Source: Fennellomyces sp. T-0311
Taxonomy: Eukaryota; Mucoromycota; Mucoromycetes; Mucorales; Lichtheimiaceae
DNA: 64,000 bases
Reading direction: 5' to 3'
Assembly (NCBI GenBank): GCA_025266875.1
Contig: JALLLT010000015.1
Location: forward strand, 1 to 64,000
Made by a program: the position numbers and the translations under genes. Below, in pieces: positions 10,086 through 21,600 of this stretch. The notes beneath the pieces were generated by a model that had not been told where the DNA came from, searched no databases, and worked only from the letters and a program-made list of their open reading frames with translations. Position 1 is the first letter of the stretch. Every line of letters starts with the position of its first letter.

Positions 10086-11789
10086 ATGTATATCGTATAC
10101 GATCGAGATCAGCGTGAAGTGCGGTACTCAGATGGTACCATTGGCGGACCTGGTGTCGACAATCCGTTTTACTTTCTCGAAGGTAAGATATGCCTAATAT
10201 TACTTGAAAGTATAGTGTCATCTGATGATGGGATAGTATCGGCCAAGTTCAGACCCACCTGGCTTGTTCGCGTATCCGACATGCAAGTTGTGCCTGGATC
10301 CGAAGTAGACGACCATTATTGGACTCTATCGTATTCCTGGAGTCAATCTGGGGAAATGATCGAAAGAAGCGACGGCGAATATGACCGAATCGATGAAAGC
10401 AAGCACAAGATTGTCACGTACGAGAGGCATATAGCTATAACCAAAACCAAAGTCAAATCCAAATGGTGGAGCCATCGTCAGCGTGCGACGGAACTTCAAA
10501 AGACGCCATTGATCATGAATGTCAACTTTGAAAGAATCATTCAGCGGATATGCAAGGATTTTGACATCAAGTACATATGGTACGACCAGATGTGTATTGA
10601 TCAAGATGACCACGACGCCAAAGTACGGGAAATACGACAGATGCATCTTATATACAAAAATTCACGTTGCACATTGGCCCTCATACCAGAATTGGAAGTC
10701 ACTGCCGATCTTGGATACCGTGCGAACGTCGATATAATACCCGAAAGCCAATGGAGCAAGCGCATATGGACACTTGAGGAGGCATACATGTCCAAAAGTA
10801 TCCTTTTCGTCGGCCGCAATGTGCATATTTGGTCAAAACGTGTTTCGACGGTATTTTCAAGTAAAACAAAGGTATTCCTGGAGAATATCAAACTTAAAGA
10901 TAACAAAGGGGAATGGAAGGCTTGTACTGCATTATGGTTTGCAAGGACGCGTACGAGCAGCAAAGCGCACGACCGAATATTTGCTCTTGTTAACATATTT
11001 CCGGAGCTCCAGGACCGCATCACATTCAGTTACCGCCAGTCTCTACTTGACTTGATGGTCAACTTTTATGGTCTGTTGGCTGAAAGCGATATTTCGATCA
11101 TGTTATTTGGTGCTCCCATCGATTCAGATGCCGACGATGATATTATGGCGGCTCGACAAAGAGAAGCCAGATTGTTACCATCCTGGACAGGTGCAAATGG
11201 TGTCCACATACCGCAGAATCAATTTGAAAGCGACTCTTCCAAAGTACAGTACCTCTGCAAAGTCGCCGGAGGATCAATGTACCTGTCCTCTCGTTTCATC
11301 CTTGCTCGCATCGAAACAGCTGACTCGGTCGAAAGGCCTGACTTTTTGGACAATCCAATTATTTCTTCCTTTTATACCGAAGATGGCCTACCCCGCAGGT
11401 TTGGTGGTGGAAAGTGCATCGCGGAATATGGAGCCATGTGGTGCCTGACTTTTGTTACCACAACAAGCGCATCAGAAGATGATTACAACCGCCGTACAAA
11501 GGAGTATGGGTTACAGGCAACCCATTTTCTTCCACTTAGAGAGGAGGATGACAAAGATGTCAATACATTATTGAAACCAAACCTTAACGGCGGATTCTTA
11601 TCGTTGACCGAAGATTGTTCGGACTGTATCATTCTTTCCGATCTAAGCTTTCATGGGGAAACCTATCGTTGTCATCCAGTTCTCAAAAGAGATAATGACT
11701 GCTTCAAATCAATCGGTGTGTGCCTTCTTGAAAAAAATCTCAGTTGTAACTTCCATGAAAATCCCAAACAAAGCTTTCTTGTCCGATAA
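10086..11789 (+). CDS. HET-domain (heterokaryon incompatibility) protein, intact
   Basis: The start is the ATG of MYIVYDRDQREV. One intron at 10183-10236 (GTAAGA...GGATAG, 54 nt) joins FYFLE to VSAKFRPTWLVRV; the paralogous pseudogene at 27.9 kb supports the same junction. The intron has no stop and a length divisible by three, so retention would add 18 residues. The spliced product is 549 residues. HET signatures are YWTLSYSWSQSGEM, IKYIWYDQMCIDQ and WSKRIWTLEEAYMSK. In ascomycetes HET proteins trigger cell death after non-self fusion; their role in this lineage is not established. No NACHT, ankyrin or other partner domain follows, and the C-terminal half is family-specific. The gene lies between transposon debris and TFC3, with which it converges. 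Confidence 0.85.
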   Translation: MYIVYDRDQREVRYSDGTIGGPGVDNPFYFLEGKICLILLESIVSSDDGIVSAKFRPTWLVRVSDMQVVPGSEVDDHYWTLSYSWSQSGEMIERSDGEYDRIDESKHKIVTYERHIAITKTKVKSKWWSHRQRATELQKTPLIMNVNFERIIQRICKDFDIKYIWYDQMCIDQDDHDAKVREIRQMHLIYKNSRCTLALIPELEVTADLGYRANVDIIPESQWSKRIWTLEEAYMSKSILFVGRNVHIWSKRVSTVFSSKTKVFLENIKLKDNKGEWKACTALWFARTRTSSKAHDRIFALVNIFPELQDRITFSYRQSLLDLMVNFYGLLAESDISIMLFGAPIDSDADDDIMAARQREARLLPSWTGANGVHIPQNQFESDSSKVQYLCKVAGGSMYLSSRFILARIETADSVERPDFLDNPIISSFYTEDGLPRRFGGGKCIAEYGAMWCLTFVTTTSASEDDYNRRTKEYGLQATHFLPLREEDDKDVNTLLKPNLNGGFLSLTEDCSDCIILSDLSFHGETYRCHPVLKRDNDCFKSIGVCLLEKNLSCNFHENPKQSFLVR

Positions 11790-12039
11790 TAAATGTGTGA
11801 GCCGCTAGTCAGATCCTTAGATGTTTCACAAAAGAGAATATTCACTGTAAATAACATTCCTCGCTATTACCGTAGCACCCCAATCCCATTGTCTATAAAC
11901 TTTAACATATACGGATGTCGAAGAGCGAAGAGTAAACTACTCGGTGAGCCAGTAACGGTGTCCTTCTCGCAACCAGTAATGAGTGACTGTGTGCTCTTGA
12001 ATGGTATGGGAATCTATCAATCGTGTGAGCAATAAACAC

Positions 12040-15000
12040 TCAAAGAAAGCATGTGCGCATACCGATTTTCTTCAGCGACGAGGATGATTTGAACAATCCC
12101 TTCATTCCTCGTGGTTTTGGTTCCTGGACAAACGTTTGAGCTCTGATGGCATCGTTTTCAGCAAGGTAGCGCAAGATGTCATCCAGTTCGGCAGGTGTCA
12201 AATGTCCATCGAACGATTGACGGATTTGTGCCTGAGACTGTTGAGTTTATACCAAAGCCATCAAAACCATACTTGACATACCAATCCAATTCCAGGCTTT
12301 TCAACGATCAACAAGAGGATTCTTCGTGCGCATCCTTGAAATACCTCCTTATTTACATGTCCATCAGTGCCATACCACATGCGAGGTATAAAGTATCGAC
12401 CGGCTGATTCAACGAGCCAACTGGCCGCCTGATAACTGGTCACTAGCCTTTGATCGGAAAATCCCACTTGTTGAACTAACCCTTTCGACTTGAGCTGTTC
12501 CACATTTTCAATAATTTGGCGGTCATTCGTTGCTTCTGTCTTTCTCTGTATAACAAGGTCAATCTCCAAATCATGTGATTTAAATAAAAGTAAACTAACC
12601 TTGAGCATTATCCAAGTGGCACCAGAAGGACCAAACGTTTCTAGTACGGTATAGATACGTTTTGTCTCGCTTGATAGTTTGGATAGTTCCTGATTGACTT
12701 TTTCGACGTTGGGTATCTTGACTCTGGCATCATTAGGTGCAGTAGCTGCTGGGGTATCGTTGTTGGGCAAAAATGTTGTCGAAAGCGGTGTGTTCCTATC
12801 CAGTAATTCACTTGTGATAGCGTCTACCAGGACAGTCAAGTCAGCATTCCGCCATTGTATCTGTATCTTTACCATCGTACCGTGCTTTAGTTTCGGAGTG
12901 CGAGTCTGTCCAAACGTCCTGAAGTATTCGTCTTCCGAATCCATACAAAGTGTGATCTGGAGATTTGTGTTACAAGTTCCGATGCACGATATCAGTTAGC
13001 TTTTAACGTACCTCTCCAGTAGATATCAGGTCTAAAAGTACAACCATAGCACCTGATGTAAGCTGTGCGGGCAATGATTGGACATGTTGCAGTTGAGAGT
13101 AAAAGCTCACGGCCTGGTCAAGTCGTTCCCGAGGAAACAGCTGGCTTGAAAAAGTCTGCAGAAACCTGACAGCATAATGAATCAGACCAAGGACAGTATG
13201 ATAGAAGAATTAGCATACTTTTCCGATACATTATATATGCGACCGGGAATAAGACGATTCCAGTTGTGTCGATCCGTGGATAGAACTCCCGATACTCGTA
13301 GGTATTGAAGAGCTTGATGAATCGTCTCCTCCTTGAATGCTCGGAAAAGTTCGCGCGACTTTTCAGCGTCATAGCTGTTCAAAGGCATCATATATATCAT
13401 CTTTCACATGTATTAGAGACATCGTGTTGATTGACTCATCGCGGATACATACCTTGAGCACGACCGCAACCAACAATAGATCATTGGATATCGTTTCGGT
13501 GTTTCCAGTGATTTCGTACAAACGAAGTGTGGCAGGCCAATGCTTGGATTCCGGTAAATGGCTTGAAATCACATCATATTGTGCCTCAAGCAACTTGGTA
13601 CTAGCCGGCAAAGGGATTGTGCTATGCGATGACGTTATTTCGTTTTGTTTTCAAATGTTGTTTCTTTGCCTTGCCTGTTTTCTGGCATGTGTTGGAGTTG
13701 TGTGATAAAATATTCCAGCTGACCACGTAAATCATACTCTCGATTGTCATATGGCCTTTCGTCCACAAGATCGCCACATTCAATGCCTTGCGTGTATATT
13801 CTGGCCCATTGCCTCTTGAGCACTTCGATGGAATCATCGAATCGTGGCCACACTTCCTTCACTTGGTTTATTTTCCGGCGACAATTTTCATGTGTTCGCT
13901 GCGGAAGCACCTGGGTAGTCGGTGCCCAAGAAAGTGGGGCCTTGTTGGCTTGCATTCGGTACTGCATGATGGCATAAGCATGCAACAAAGCCTGCTTCTC
14001 CACTTCTGGCCATATCTGAGCAGGCTTCTTGATAATAACTGAGCCAATCTTTTTAGTTCATGCAACCAAAAAAAAAGTTCATGGAATTACCTGCTTGCTG
14101 CGATCGACTTTTCAGAAACTTGCGCGTTGGAGCAAATGTCGGCTCATCTGCTTTCTTTGCAGGTGCAGGATCGAATACTTGTTTGGAACGGATCAATTCG
14201 CCCACGACGGTTCGCCAAGCCGCTTTCTGCTTTGTCTTTTTTTGCCTGTTGTGATATGCACGCTCGAATCCTTGAAAATAGCTTTTGACACGAGAGGTTG
14301 GGATGGATAATGTACGCGAAAGATGGACAATGAGTGGTGTATCGTCGACTGGAGCCGTCCCGCTCGAGTAATCAAGGTGTTGATTCAATGTATCGCGTTG
14401 TTCTTTGGTCAGGATATGCTCAGTCACCCATGTATGCGGCCGCAGTATGCTATCCAGGACATGACCTGATTTGATATTTATGCTGGTATCCGATGACGTG
14501 CATACAAACTGCAGCTCTTTCCAAAAAGCTTGTACGTCTTCCAGCGCTACCAATTGAAACTCTTGCATCACGGGCCACGATTCAACAGCAAAGTTTCTGA
14601 CTTTGCCCACGCATAATAGTCGGACAGCTACTTGATCATTGGACATGCTGACGCGCTCCAGCAACTCAAGCGCTTCCAGGATATCAACAAGCATTGACAG
14701 CTGCGATCGCAATCGGTAGCGCGTAATCATCTCCTTGGAAATATCCTGCGGTAGACTTGATATTGGCAGGTCCTTTTGAGCTGTCTGCATGAATTCTTCC
14801 ACTTTGTCACTGTGGCGATAAATTCCAATCATTTGACAGTAAATGTTCAGTGGCATTCCGTTTAACAGGTCTCCCAGTTGGATCACCTCGTTGGTCTGAT
14901 TGAACAAGTGTTCATGCAGTAGTTTAGCTCGTAACCATTTGGACCGGATCCAGCCATGTCGTTGCATTACGTCGCGCCAGTGCTTTTCTGGGGCCATATA

Positions 15001-17010
15001 TACAATGTTGCGCGACAAGATTTGGTTTGGTGTTTGTTCCTGTTCTTTTGCATGGCTAGATTCAACGTGGATCTCTGCCACAGGTTTCCGTTTCGCAGGA
15101 TGTGGAACTATTGTCTTGTGCGCGCGCGCACGATCGAGATATTGTTGCACTTGAGCATCATCTTGGTTCAAGTCTGGATGAAGCAACAGTATCTTGTTTT
15201 CCATGCCTCCACCATAAGTGGGGACTGTGGACCTTACGAGCCGTATTGTGCCGTTACCATGCAGTGTTTCTGCAAGGCGTATCACTGTTACACGTGCGAT
15301 AGGGTGTGCACTCTCCGATTCCCCTGCAGCGGCAGCAATCTCATCCCGTAATTCGTTGTTTATCTCACGAATACTGTCACGAAGCACAATCGCCGCAATG
15401 GCTTCCTTGCGTTTGGTACTAGTCACATTCGCACCTTTCATTGGTCGCGCTTTCTTTTGCGCGTTGCCATTGTTATCTTTTAATGCCTTGGTTACTCGGC
15501 CTGTGTCTGTGGCTGCAGGTGGCTGTTTTCGTTTGCCGGCCACGGATGAGCCTGCTCGTTTTCGTTTCTCGCCAGCATTCGCCTCTTCGACCTCGCTGTC
15601 GCTGAGATCGGCGCTCTCACCTCTGCTCTCGTAATATTCTTTGATCGCATCCCGGGTATAATATCGATACTGACGCACGCGGCCATGCGATTCGATGACG
15701 GTGTACAGACGATACTGAGAGTCCTTCTGCAAAACACGGTTCAATGACTTGCGCAGATTTGTCCATTTGACGTTCGGGATACGTTCGTACAAGTCCTAGT
15801 GGCATCTCACTTAATCTTCGGCATCAGCCACCGTATACGAATACTTACTTTGGATGTAAGCCCGGGATTCGCCGTGACCTGTTTCGTAAGCTCCTTTTCC
15901 AGCGCTTCACCGCTAATCAACGGTCCCACAATCTCCCTCTCCTTATCGACACCAATGGTCTTGGATGGCTTTGCTACGGGTGACAGCGGGTCCTTTAGCT
16001 TGACATAGACGATGCGCTTTGAATCTGCAATCACTTTGACCTTTTCCACCACGCCTTGATCGGCACGTTTGGTGATATGATTGCGTGCCCAAGCTATTTG
16101 TTTGTCAGTCGTCAGATTCTAAGAAGCCCCCAAACATTAAACATGCATGCACAGGAAAAGAATTCATTAAGCTTACCAATGCAGTAAATAAATCTGTGAG
16201 CGGCATCATCTTATCCTTGGCGCTGGATAACACCTCCACCATTTGTCGATCGACCACTTCGTGACATATCAATCCATTGTTAGCTGGATTGTTGCCATCG
16301 GGCGCAAACCGGACATGGTAGCACATTTGAGTAAACGTTCGCTCAGAATTAACGCGGTATCGCACGCTAGCTTTTGCATCAGTATGGTGCTGTCAAGCGT
16401 CCTCAGTAGACTCACATCAAGCCAAGCTTCTCCAACCGCTTCACTCGACTGTATATGGTTTTGGGTGTTTCGCCCAAGTCTTTGGCGAGTTGGAATTGCG
16501 TTATCCCTTCATGCCGCCTGCTTGCAATCGTCTCGAGCACCTGGACAACGCTATCGGACAATGTTTCGGTGCGCTGCAAAGATAACATGTGAATATAATG
16601 CAAGAAACGACGGACGGAATATAAACCTTGAGCTCTCGTGTAAGGATCCGCTTGCGAAGTTCTGGGGAAGCGACTATGCGCAGGCTGTCCAGTTGATCGC
16701 ACGTGGTTACGCGTTGATCATTCTACATTTGGCCACGTTAAACTATTGCTCTCCATTTGATTTTGGATTGGATGGATAAATCACCTCAAACAATTCAATT
16801 GCCGTATTATTCGCGAGTTTCTTGACGAGATCTGCTGGCCTTGATTTCGATTCGTTCAAGCAAGACCATAGTTTATTAAAATTACAACCTACGATAACTT
16901 TATCAGGAATGGTGTCCCATGCTATACTTCAATTATCCAGAGATAAAACCTTGTGGTCCACTCAGTGCCAGTTCTTCAATGGCAGCGGTTTCCAATGCCT
17001 TCTTTGCCAT
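12040..17010 (-). CDS. TFC3: TFIIIC B-block-binding subunit (TFC3/sfc3/GTF3C1-like)
   Basis: Largest TFIIIC subunit, which binds the B-block of tRNA promoters and recruits TFIIIB for RNA polymerase III. The start MAKKALETAAIEELALSG is at 17010 and the stop is at 12040. The B-block_TFIIIC winged helix is read from SDSVVQVLETIASRRHEG and YSRVKRLEKLGL near 16.4-16.6 kb. Further winged-helix-like and charged linker regions follow to a basic C-terminus. About 11 introns are inferred, for example 15796-15848, 14039-14090 and 12.54-12.60 kb. The intron at 13622-13674 has a GC donor (GCAAGG) and is needed to keep the frame. The first exon junction near 16.93-16.96 kb is uncertain, because the simplest splices are unusually short (28 or 45 nt). 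Its neighbours are a convergent HET gene and a same-strand deacetylase. Confidence 0.85.
13622..13674 (-). other. GC-AG intron in TFC3
   Basis: The donor is AACAG|GCAAGG and the acceptor CGCATAG|CAC. No GT donor exists in the surrounding stretch, and this splice restores the frame from QHMPEN to STIPLPAS. Confidence 0.7.
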
Positions 17011-17133
17011 GTCGGACACAGAAACGGGGCGACTTTTTGGAATTGACAACAAAAAAAACTATTTGGGAAAGAGCACATGACCTCGCGCTGAGCCTCAGTT
17101 TTATTAAAGAGTAGATATGATAATTATAGATGG

Positions 17134-18220
17134 TTAAGCCAATGCAGTCATGGCCAGGGCGAATATGCATAATGAGATCCAGCTGGACATGTAGTCCATG
17201 ATAGCAGCAGTGCTTTTGTTGCTCGAAGTCCTATCGCTACTGGTGGTATCGCTAGTGCCATCCTCCAAACTGTCATTAGTCGACAGCGTTTCAGGCTTAT
17301 CAACGGGCTTTTGTCCTTCCTTGTAATCTGCCGAACCAAAGGAATGCTTATCACTGACCGCCTTTTTGGAAGAAGCCGCTAGATTCATTATGTCAGTAAC
17401 GCGCATATGAAAAAAGAAATAAGTATGCGGCTTACATTCTTTGTAAGGCTCCTTATCGTTGAGACAGCCATCCAAACGAACCATCTTGTATCCCGAACTG
17501 TCGATCTGGTTGATGGTGTCGTAGATGGCCTGGTAGGAACCCGTATCTGGGATATCGTACTGGACGGAAATAAACGAGCCTTTGGAATCGTAAGTATCGA
17601 GTTGCTTGCTGAAGGTGTTTCGATACAATTCGGCAATCCCCTTGGGGTTTGTCTTGAAATTGTAGTCTTGGGTATCGAGGTTATAGTAAATCAGCGTGTA
17701 TCCCATGTCACGGACAATGTTTTCCAACCGCGTGTCCTCAGGCTGTGAGTAATGCAAACGAATGTACTTTGGTGCAACGCCAATCAATGTTTCGATGACT
17801 TTCGCCGAGTTTGTCACGTCAGCACGGATTTGATCGTCTGTCATTCCTTGAGTGGTATCGCCGGGTGCACGATACGTCATGCCAATCAGGTGTCCGTCGT
17901 TGTACGCCCGCTGCAGGATCATGGCGTACTGCTGTGTATACAACCACGTTGCATTAACAAAGAAACTTGCTTTAGCCTGGCCAGCCTTCAGTCCATTCAA
18001 CACCTTGGCTGTCACATCGCTGGGCCCTTCATTCTATAGATATTTTTTTGGTTTCGCAGTTAAATGCATTGCTATTTGACGGCGAAGACCATGTTAGCAA
18101 TTTATTTATTACATAGGTGACGGCAATGTGGCCTGGATGCGCACAGGCAGTGGCTTGGGGTGCTGGATTGTTCGTACCACTGGCCATATCTGTTGGATGG
18201 TTCCAAATCGGTAGGAGCAT
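17134..18220 (-). pseudogene. Decayed polysaccharide (chitin) deacetylase-like gene
   Basis: NODB-type deacetylase fold (CE4) with introns at 18034-18112 and 17379-17435. It ends in a Ser/Thr-rich segment and a hydrophobic tail, as in GPI-anchored mucoralean deacetylases. The catalytic motifs are degraded. TFDDGP is TYNEGP, the metal-binding HxxxxH site reads GMTYRAPGD, RPPYG is replaced by RLHYSQ, and the LxH His is lost (VQYDI). Just upstream (18.25-18.36 kb) a signal-peptide-like frame (LVCVALCQSVRADDG, then a GTAAAC donor) lacks an in-frame ATG, whereas an overlapping frame has one. This is consistent with a frameshift in the leader. It is either a pseudogene or a non-catalytic binding protein, and the decayed leader favours the pseudogene. 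Confidence 0.65.
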
Positions 18221-18852
18221 GGTGCCTTTTCATGCATTGATGTGAGTTGGCGTTACACATATTCTTTTCTTTTTGTTTACCGTCGTCGGCACGCACACTT
18301 TGGCATAATGCCACGCATACGAGCCATACTATATAATGAATTGAATGAGATGATCATCCAAATATTTTGGCATTTTACTCCTTTATCATACCACAGAGTG
18401 CAGAGAATGAGCGCATTATTACTTCTCCACCGGAAATATAAAAAAGAAACCAGCGAAATAACGATGGCCCAGCTAAGTTTTATACCTAGTCCCAGTTGCA
18501 ACGCAAATGCCTTGGAATTTTTCTACTGATCCAGGTATCGGGTTATTTTCAAGATGAAACTACATGCTTTTTTGTTTATTGGGAAAGAGAGGGCGTAATA
18601 TATATATATATATATATATACGTATCTAACGTGATACACAAGATATTTTTTTAGATGGGAGAATGCTATAATAAAAATGAGTATGCCAAAAAAAAAAAAA
18701 ACTAAATGCTTGGGATGCTATATGTGGTGCGGTCTTGCTATATATGTGCTGTGTTGTGAGTATGTGTGAGTCGTGTGTGCGTTGAAAAGGGAGGGGGGGT
18801 AGGATATATGTGTAATGTTGTTGTTTTGTATATACGATGCATATAGGGTTTG
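18221..18852. other. Intergenic with deacetylase leader remnant and (TA)n
   Basis: It holds the probable broken signal-peptide exon of the deacetylase (18.25-18.36 kb) and a (TA)n microsatellite. No other gene is seen. Confidence 0.5.
18598..18620. repeat. (TA)n microsatellite
   Basis: About 11 perfect TA dinucleotides between the deacetylase and the 3' end of the GATA/PHD gene. Confidence 0.9.
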
Positions 18853-20380
18853 TTATGAATCATATGGGCCGACCTTGTTGCGTTTCCGATTCTCGCGGCA
18901 CACAGTGCTGCAACACCACTGCTGATCTTGGTAAGCGGTGGGGGTGATTGCAGGTATGCGACATAATTGGTGGTATGCACGCGAACACCCTCCTTCACAC
19001 GGCACCAATTTATTGTCGCTGTTCGATTCGGGGCCTTGACAGACGACACAGAATTGCTGGACGACGGGTCGGCGTCGATCCTCAAGTCGCTCGTGGATAA
19101 ACGCAGAAAGATCCAGGCGTGGTAAACGGCTTGCAATGCCGTACCCCTTGTAGTCACACCCATGTTTACTGTTTACATATACAATTGTTAGAAATAAGGA
19201 AAATCAATTTAGAATTGTAGAAAAAAAATATGACTTACTTGCACAGCGTACGCTTGCCCCATGGTCCCGGGCGCCAATTTACACCTTCCGTTGTGCCGCA
19301 GTATCGGCACCAGTCGATGCCAGCATGTGTCAGACGCTCGAAAATGGTACGATGCACACCGTCGTCTTGATCGACATCTGTTTGGTACGCAGGACATGCG
19401 ATCGTCTTTGGGCGTGCGCCACGACGGCCTGGATGGCGCTTGGTACGTCGCTTGGCAACTGGCTTGGCTTTATTCTTTCGCTTCGTGGATTCAGACAATC
19501 TGAGGCGGTGCAGTCGCTGTAACACAGGGGCGCTCTCTTCCTCCTCCTCACTTTCATCACAACTCGTGATACTATCGATTGATTGGGATCGCTTCCGTTT
19601 TAGGGAACGCTCAGCAGGAGCTGAGTATTCTTCATCGTCGTCGTGGGTGTTGTTCATGTCGTTTGTATTACCGTCATCGTCTTCGTCGTCATCGTCCGAA
19701 GAAAAGTCCAATGCGATATTCTCGTCATCAAATAAACTGGCCTCATTTTCGGATGCCGTGGGTGACGGAGTTGGTAAAGTCAAGACTGATGATGTATGAC
19801 CATCGTCCTCTTTTGTAAACTCGTACCAATCAAGATTGGGCGTAGACGCTGATGCATCGGGCTTTGTCTCTTCATTATGGCTCTCGTCCTGTTGTTGTTG
19901 TTGCTGCTGCTGCTGCTGCAGATCCCCGATGCCGTCAAAAAGCGGCTCGTTGCACAGAAAGTCCGACGGGGACGTTACGGGGGACAAGCAAGGGGTAGGG
20001 GCCCAGTTCCCAACAGAGGGGGCGTTGCCGTCGCTGCTGGAGTTTGTCGTGATGACAGACTCGTTATCTGCTGGCCCTAGGAACACATCGTCCTTTACAA
20101 GCGGCGGGAACAACAATTGTTGATGATAGTAGAGCAAAAGTTGCCAAGCTGCCGTCGGACTTGTTCCAATACCCATATGTGGGCTCGTTGTTATTGGTAA
20201 CAAGCCAGTGCCGCACTCGTGACGCGCATCTGCTGATGCTGCTTTAGGCTTAGCCAGACAGTAAGCTTCAGAAGTTGTCGCCCCGAGTGCTGAAAGCGCG
20301 AGTGCTGGATCGTTGGCAAGGTCCAACATTGCCGTATCGGTAAAGGTCGGCAGTGGAGTTGATCTCGAAGAAGTACTCAT
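18853..20380 (-). CDS. GATA-like zinc finger plus PHD finger regulator
   Basis: Two exons with an intron at 19169-19238 (GTAAGT...AACAG) give 485 residues. The N-terminal 300 residues are disordered, with a 10-residue polyglutamine run, acidic runs (SSDDDDEDDDG) and a basic, NLS-like stretch (RRTKRHPGRRGARPK). The intron splits a GATA-like finger: DWCRYCGTTEG...RTLC before it, NKHGCDYKGYG after it. Splicing restores the LCNKHGC half, which is C-x(4)-C rather than the usual C-x(2)-C. A PHD-like C4HC3 module follows (FCVVCQG, VPCEGGCSRAYHQLC, WCCSTVC), with a slightly irregular last pair. A nuclear, chromatin-linked transcription regulator is inferred. The target is unknown. Confidence 0.8.
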
Positions 20381-20543
20381 GTTGTAGAATATCTAGAAAA
20401 GTAGAGGGCTTGTGTGTGGAGTGAAGCAAAGTAAAAAAAAAAAAAGAAAAGAGAAAAAAAAAAAGAGGTAAAGAAAAGTATATACGTGTTTAAAAAATAA
20501 AGGAGGCAAAAAAAGTATATGGTTCCAGATAAAAAAGGAGGCA

Positions 20544-20579
<36 letters not shown>

Positions 20580-20723
20580 CAAAAACTAGCCTGCACCACC
20601 CCCCAAAATCCAAAAACGTTGCCACTTCCGTTCAATCCGTGCTCAACAGTTGGCCCAAAAAAAACAAGTCTTGGCTCTATATCGGTCCGATCCTTCCGTA
20701 TTTGAACAAGCCCAATATGCCGA
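20381..20723. other. Promoter region of the GATA/PHD gene with (GT)n
   Basis: Contains purine/pyrimidine runs near 20.43-20.46 kb and a (GT)n tract. No gene. Confidence 0.6.
20546..20576. repeat. (GT)n microsatellite
   Basis: About 15 perfect GT dinucleotides, 166-196 bp upstream of the GATA/PHD start. Confidence 0.95.
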
Positions 20724-21600
20724 CTAATGATCAGCTAACACTTTTACAACTGCTCGAGCCCGTTTGATCACGGGTGTGTCACCGTCTTGTTCTTGTTGTT
20801 GTTCTGCGACTGCGCCGGCTGACGGCGGCACTGCATTCAATGCCGCTTCTGCATCAAAAATATCTTGGTCGACGTCCGTGGGCGCTGGTGGTATCTTTTC
20901 CTGTGCTTCGCGTAACGTTATCTATAAAAATTACTGGCGATTAACGCCACAAACAGAGCACTACATCCCCCCTTATTCCCGTTTACCGTGCGCGCTTGTC
21001 CTTTCATGTCCTTCATGTAGGCTAGCATGATGTCAAAGTCGGCATCCTCCATCTAATTGCCAACCTTTAATTGGCTGTATATTATAATACCCCCAAACAT
21101 TGCGTGTGGGTGCGTGTGGGTGTACACAAACAACAACTTACCACATTCTCGTCATACATGTGGTGCAGACACCAGACTTGGCTGTTCTTTTTAAACTTCC
21201 ATGCGCTGCGGTCTGAATGGAATGTGCGCAGATACTGAATCCCGTCTATATAAAAAAGAACATGTTAACTTTATATAAAAACTTGCCTTTTCTGTCCATC
21301 TGACCTGCCACAGCCTGCTTTTTTGAGCTTCGAGCGTCGTCATCCTGCGTCGCAGCTTTACGCTTCTTGTCTTTTTTCTTTTTCTTTTCCTTGTTTTGCT
21401 CTTCCTCCGGCTTCGCTGCTGCGACTGCTTCTTCCTTTTTCACTTTCTTTTCCTTCTTGTCCTAATGTCGCGATCCGTTCACTTTTTCTGAATCGCGTCT
21501 TTCAATCCTTCGATCGCTTTCGCAATTGACATACCTTTTTGTCCTTTTTCTGCTTGACAGACTTTTCTTTCTTTGCTTTCGTGACGGCTTCGGTGGCCAT
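20724..21600 (-). CDS. WKF-domain protein (C7orf50-like)
   Basis: Five exons, with introns at 21462-21534, 21246-21286, 21053-21141 and 20922-20986, give exactly 202 residues. The N-terminus (MATEAVTKAKKEKSVKQKKD) is very Lys-rich, as in nucleolar proteins. The core matches the WKF family: YLRTFHSDRSAWKFKKNSQ, VWCLHHMYDEN and LAYMKDMKGQAR. Human C7orf50 is nucleolar and its function is unresolved, so a ribosome-biogenesis role here is only a guess. The 41-nt second intron has a GC donor (GCAAGT), is very short, and is needed for the frame. The C-terminus is acidic and Gln-rich. Confidence 0.8.
21246..21286 (-). other. 41-nt GC-AG intron in the WKF gene
   Basis: The donor is AAAAG|GCAAGT and the acceptor TATATAG|ACGGG. 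Removing it joins MDRK to DGIQYLRTFHS and makes the total coding length a multiple of three. Confidence 0.75.

Noticed and set aside
14900..15634. Several plus-strand frames of 60-140 codons
   Set aside because: All are antisense shadows of the TFC3 main exon.
16243..16779. 178-residue plus-strand frame
   Set aside because: Antisense to well-supported TFC3 exons.
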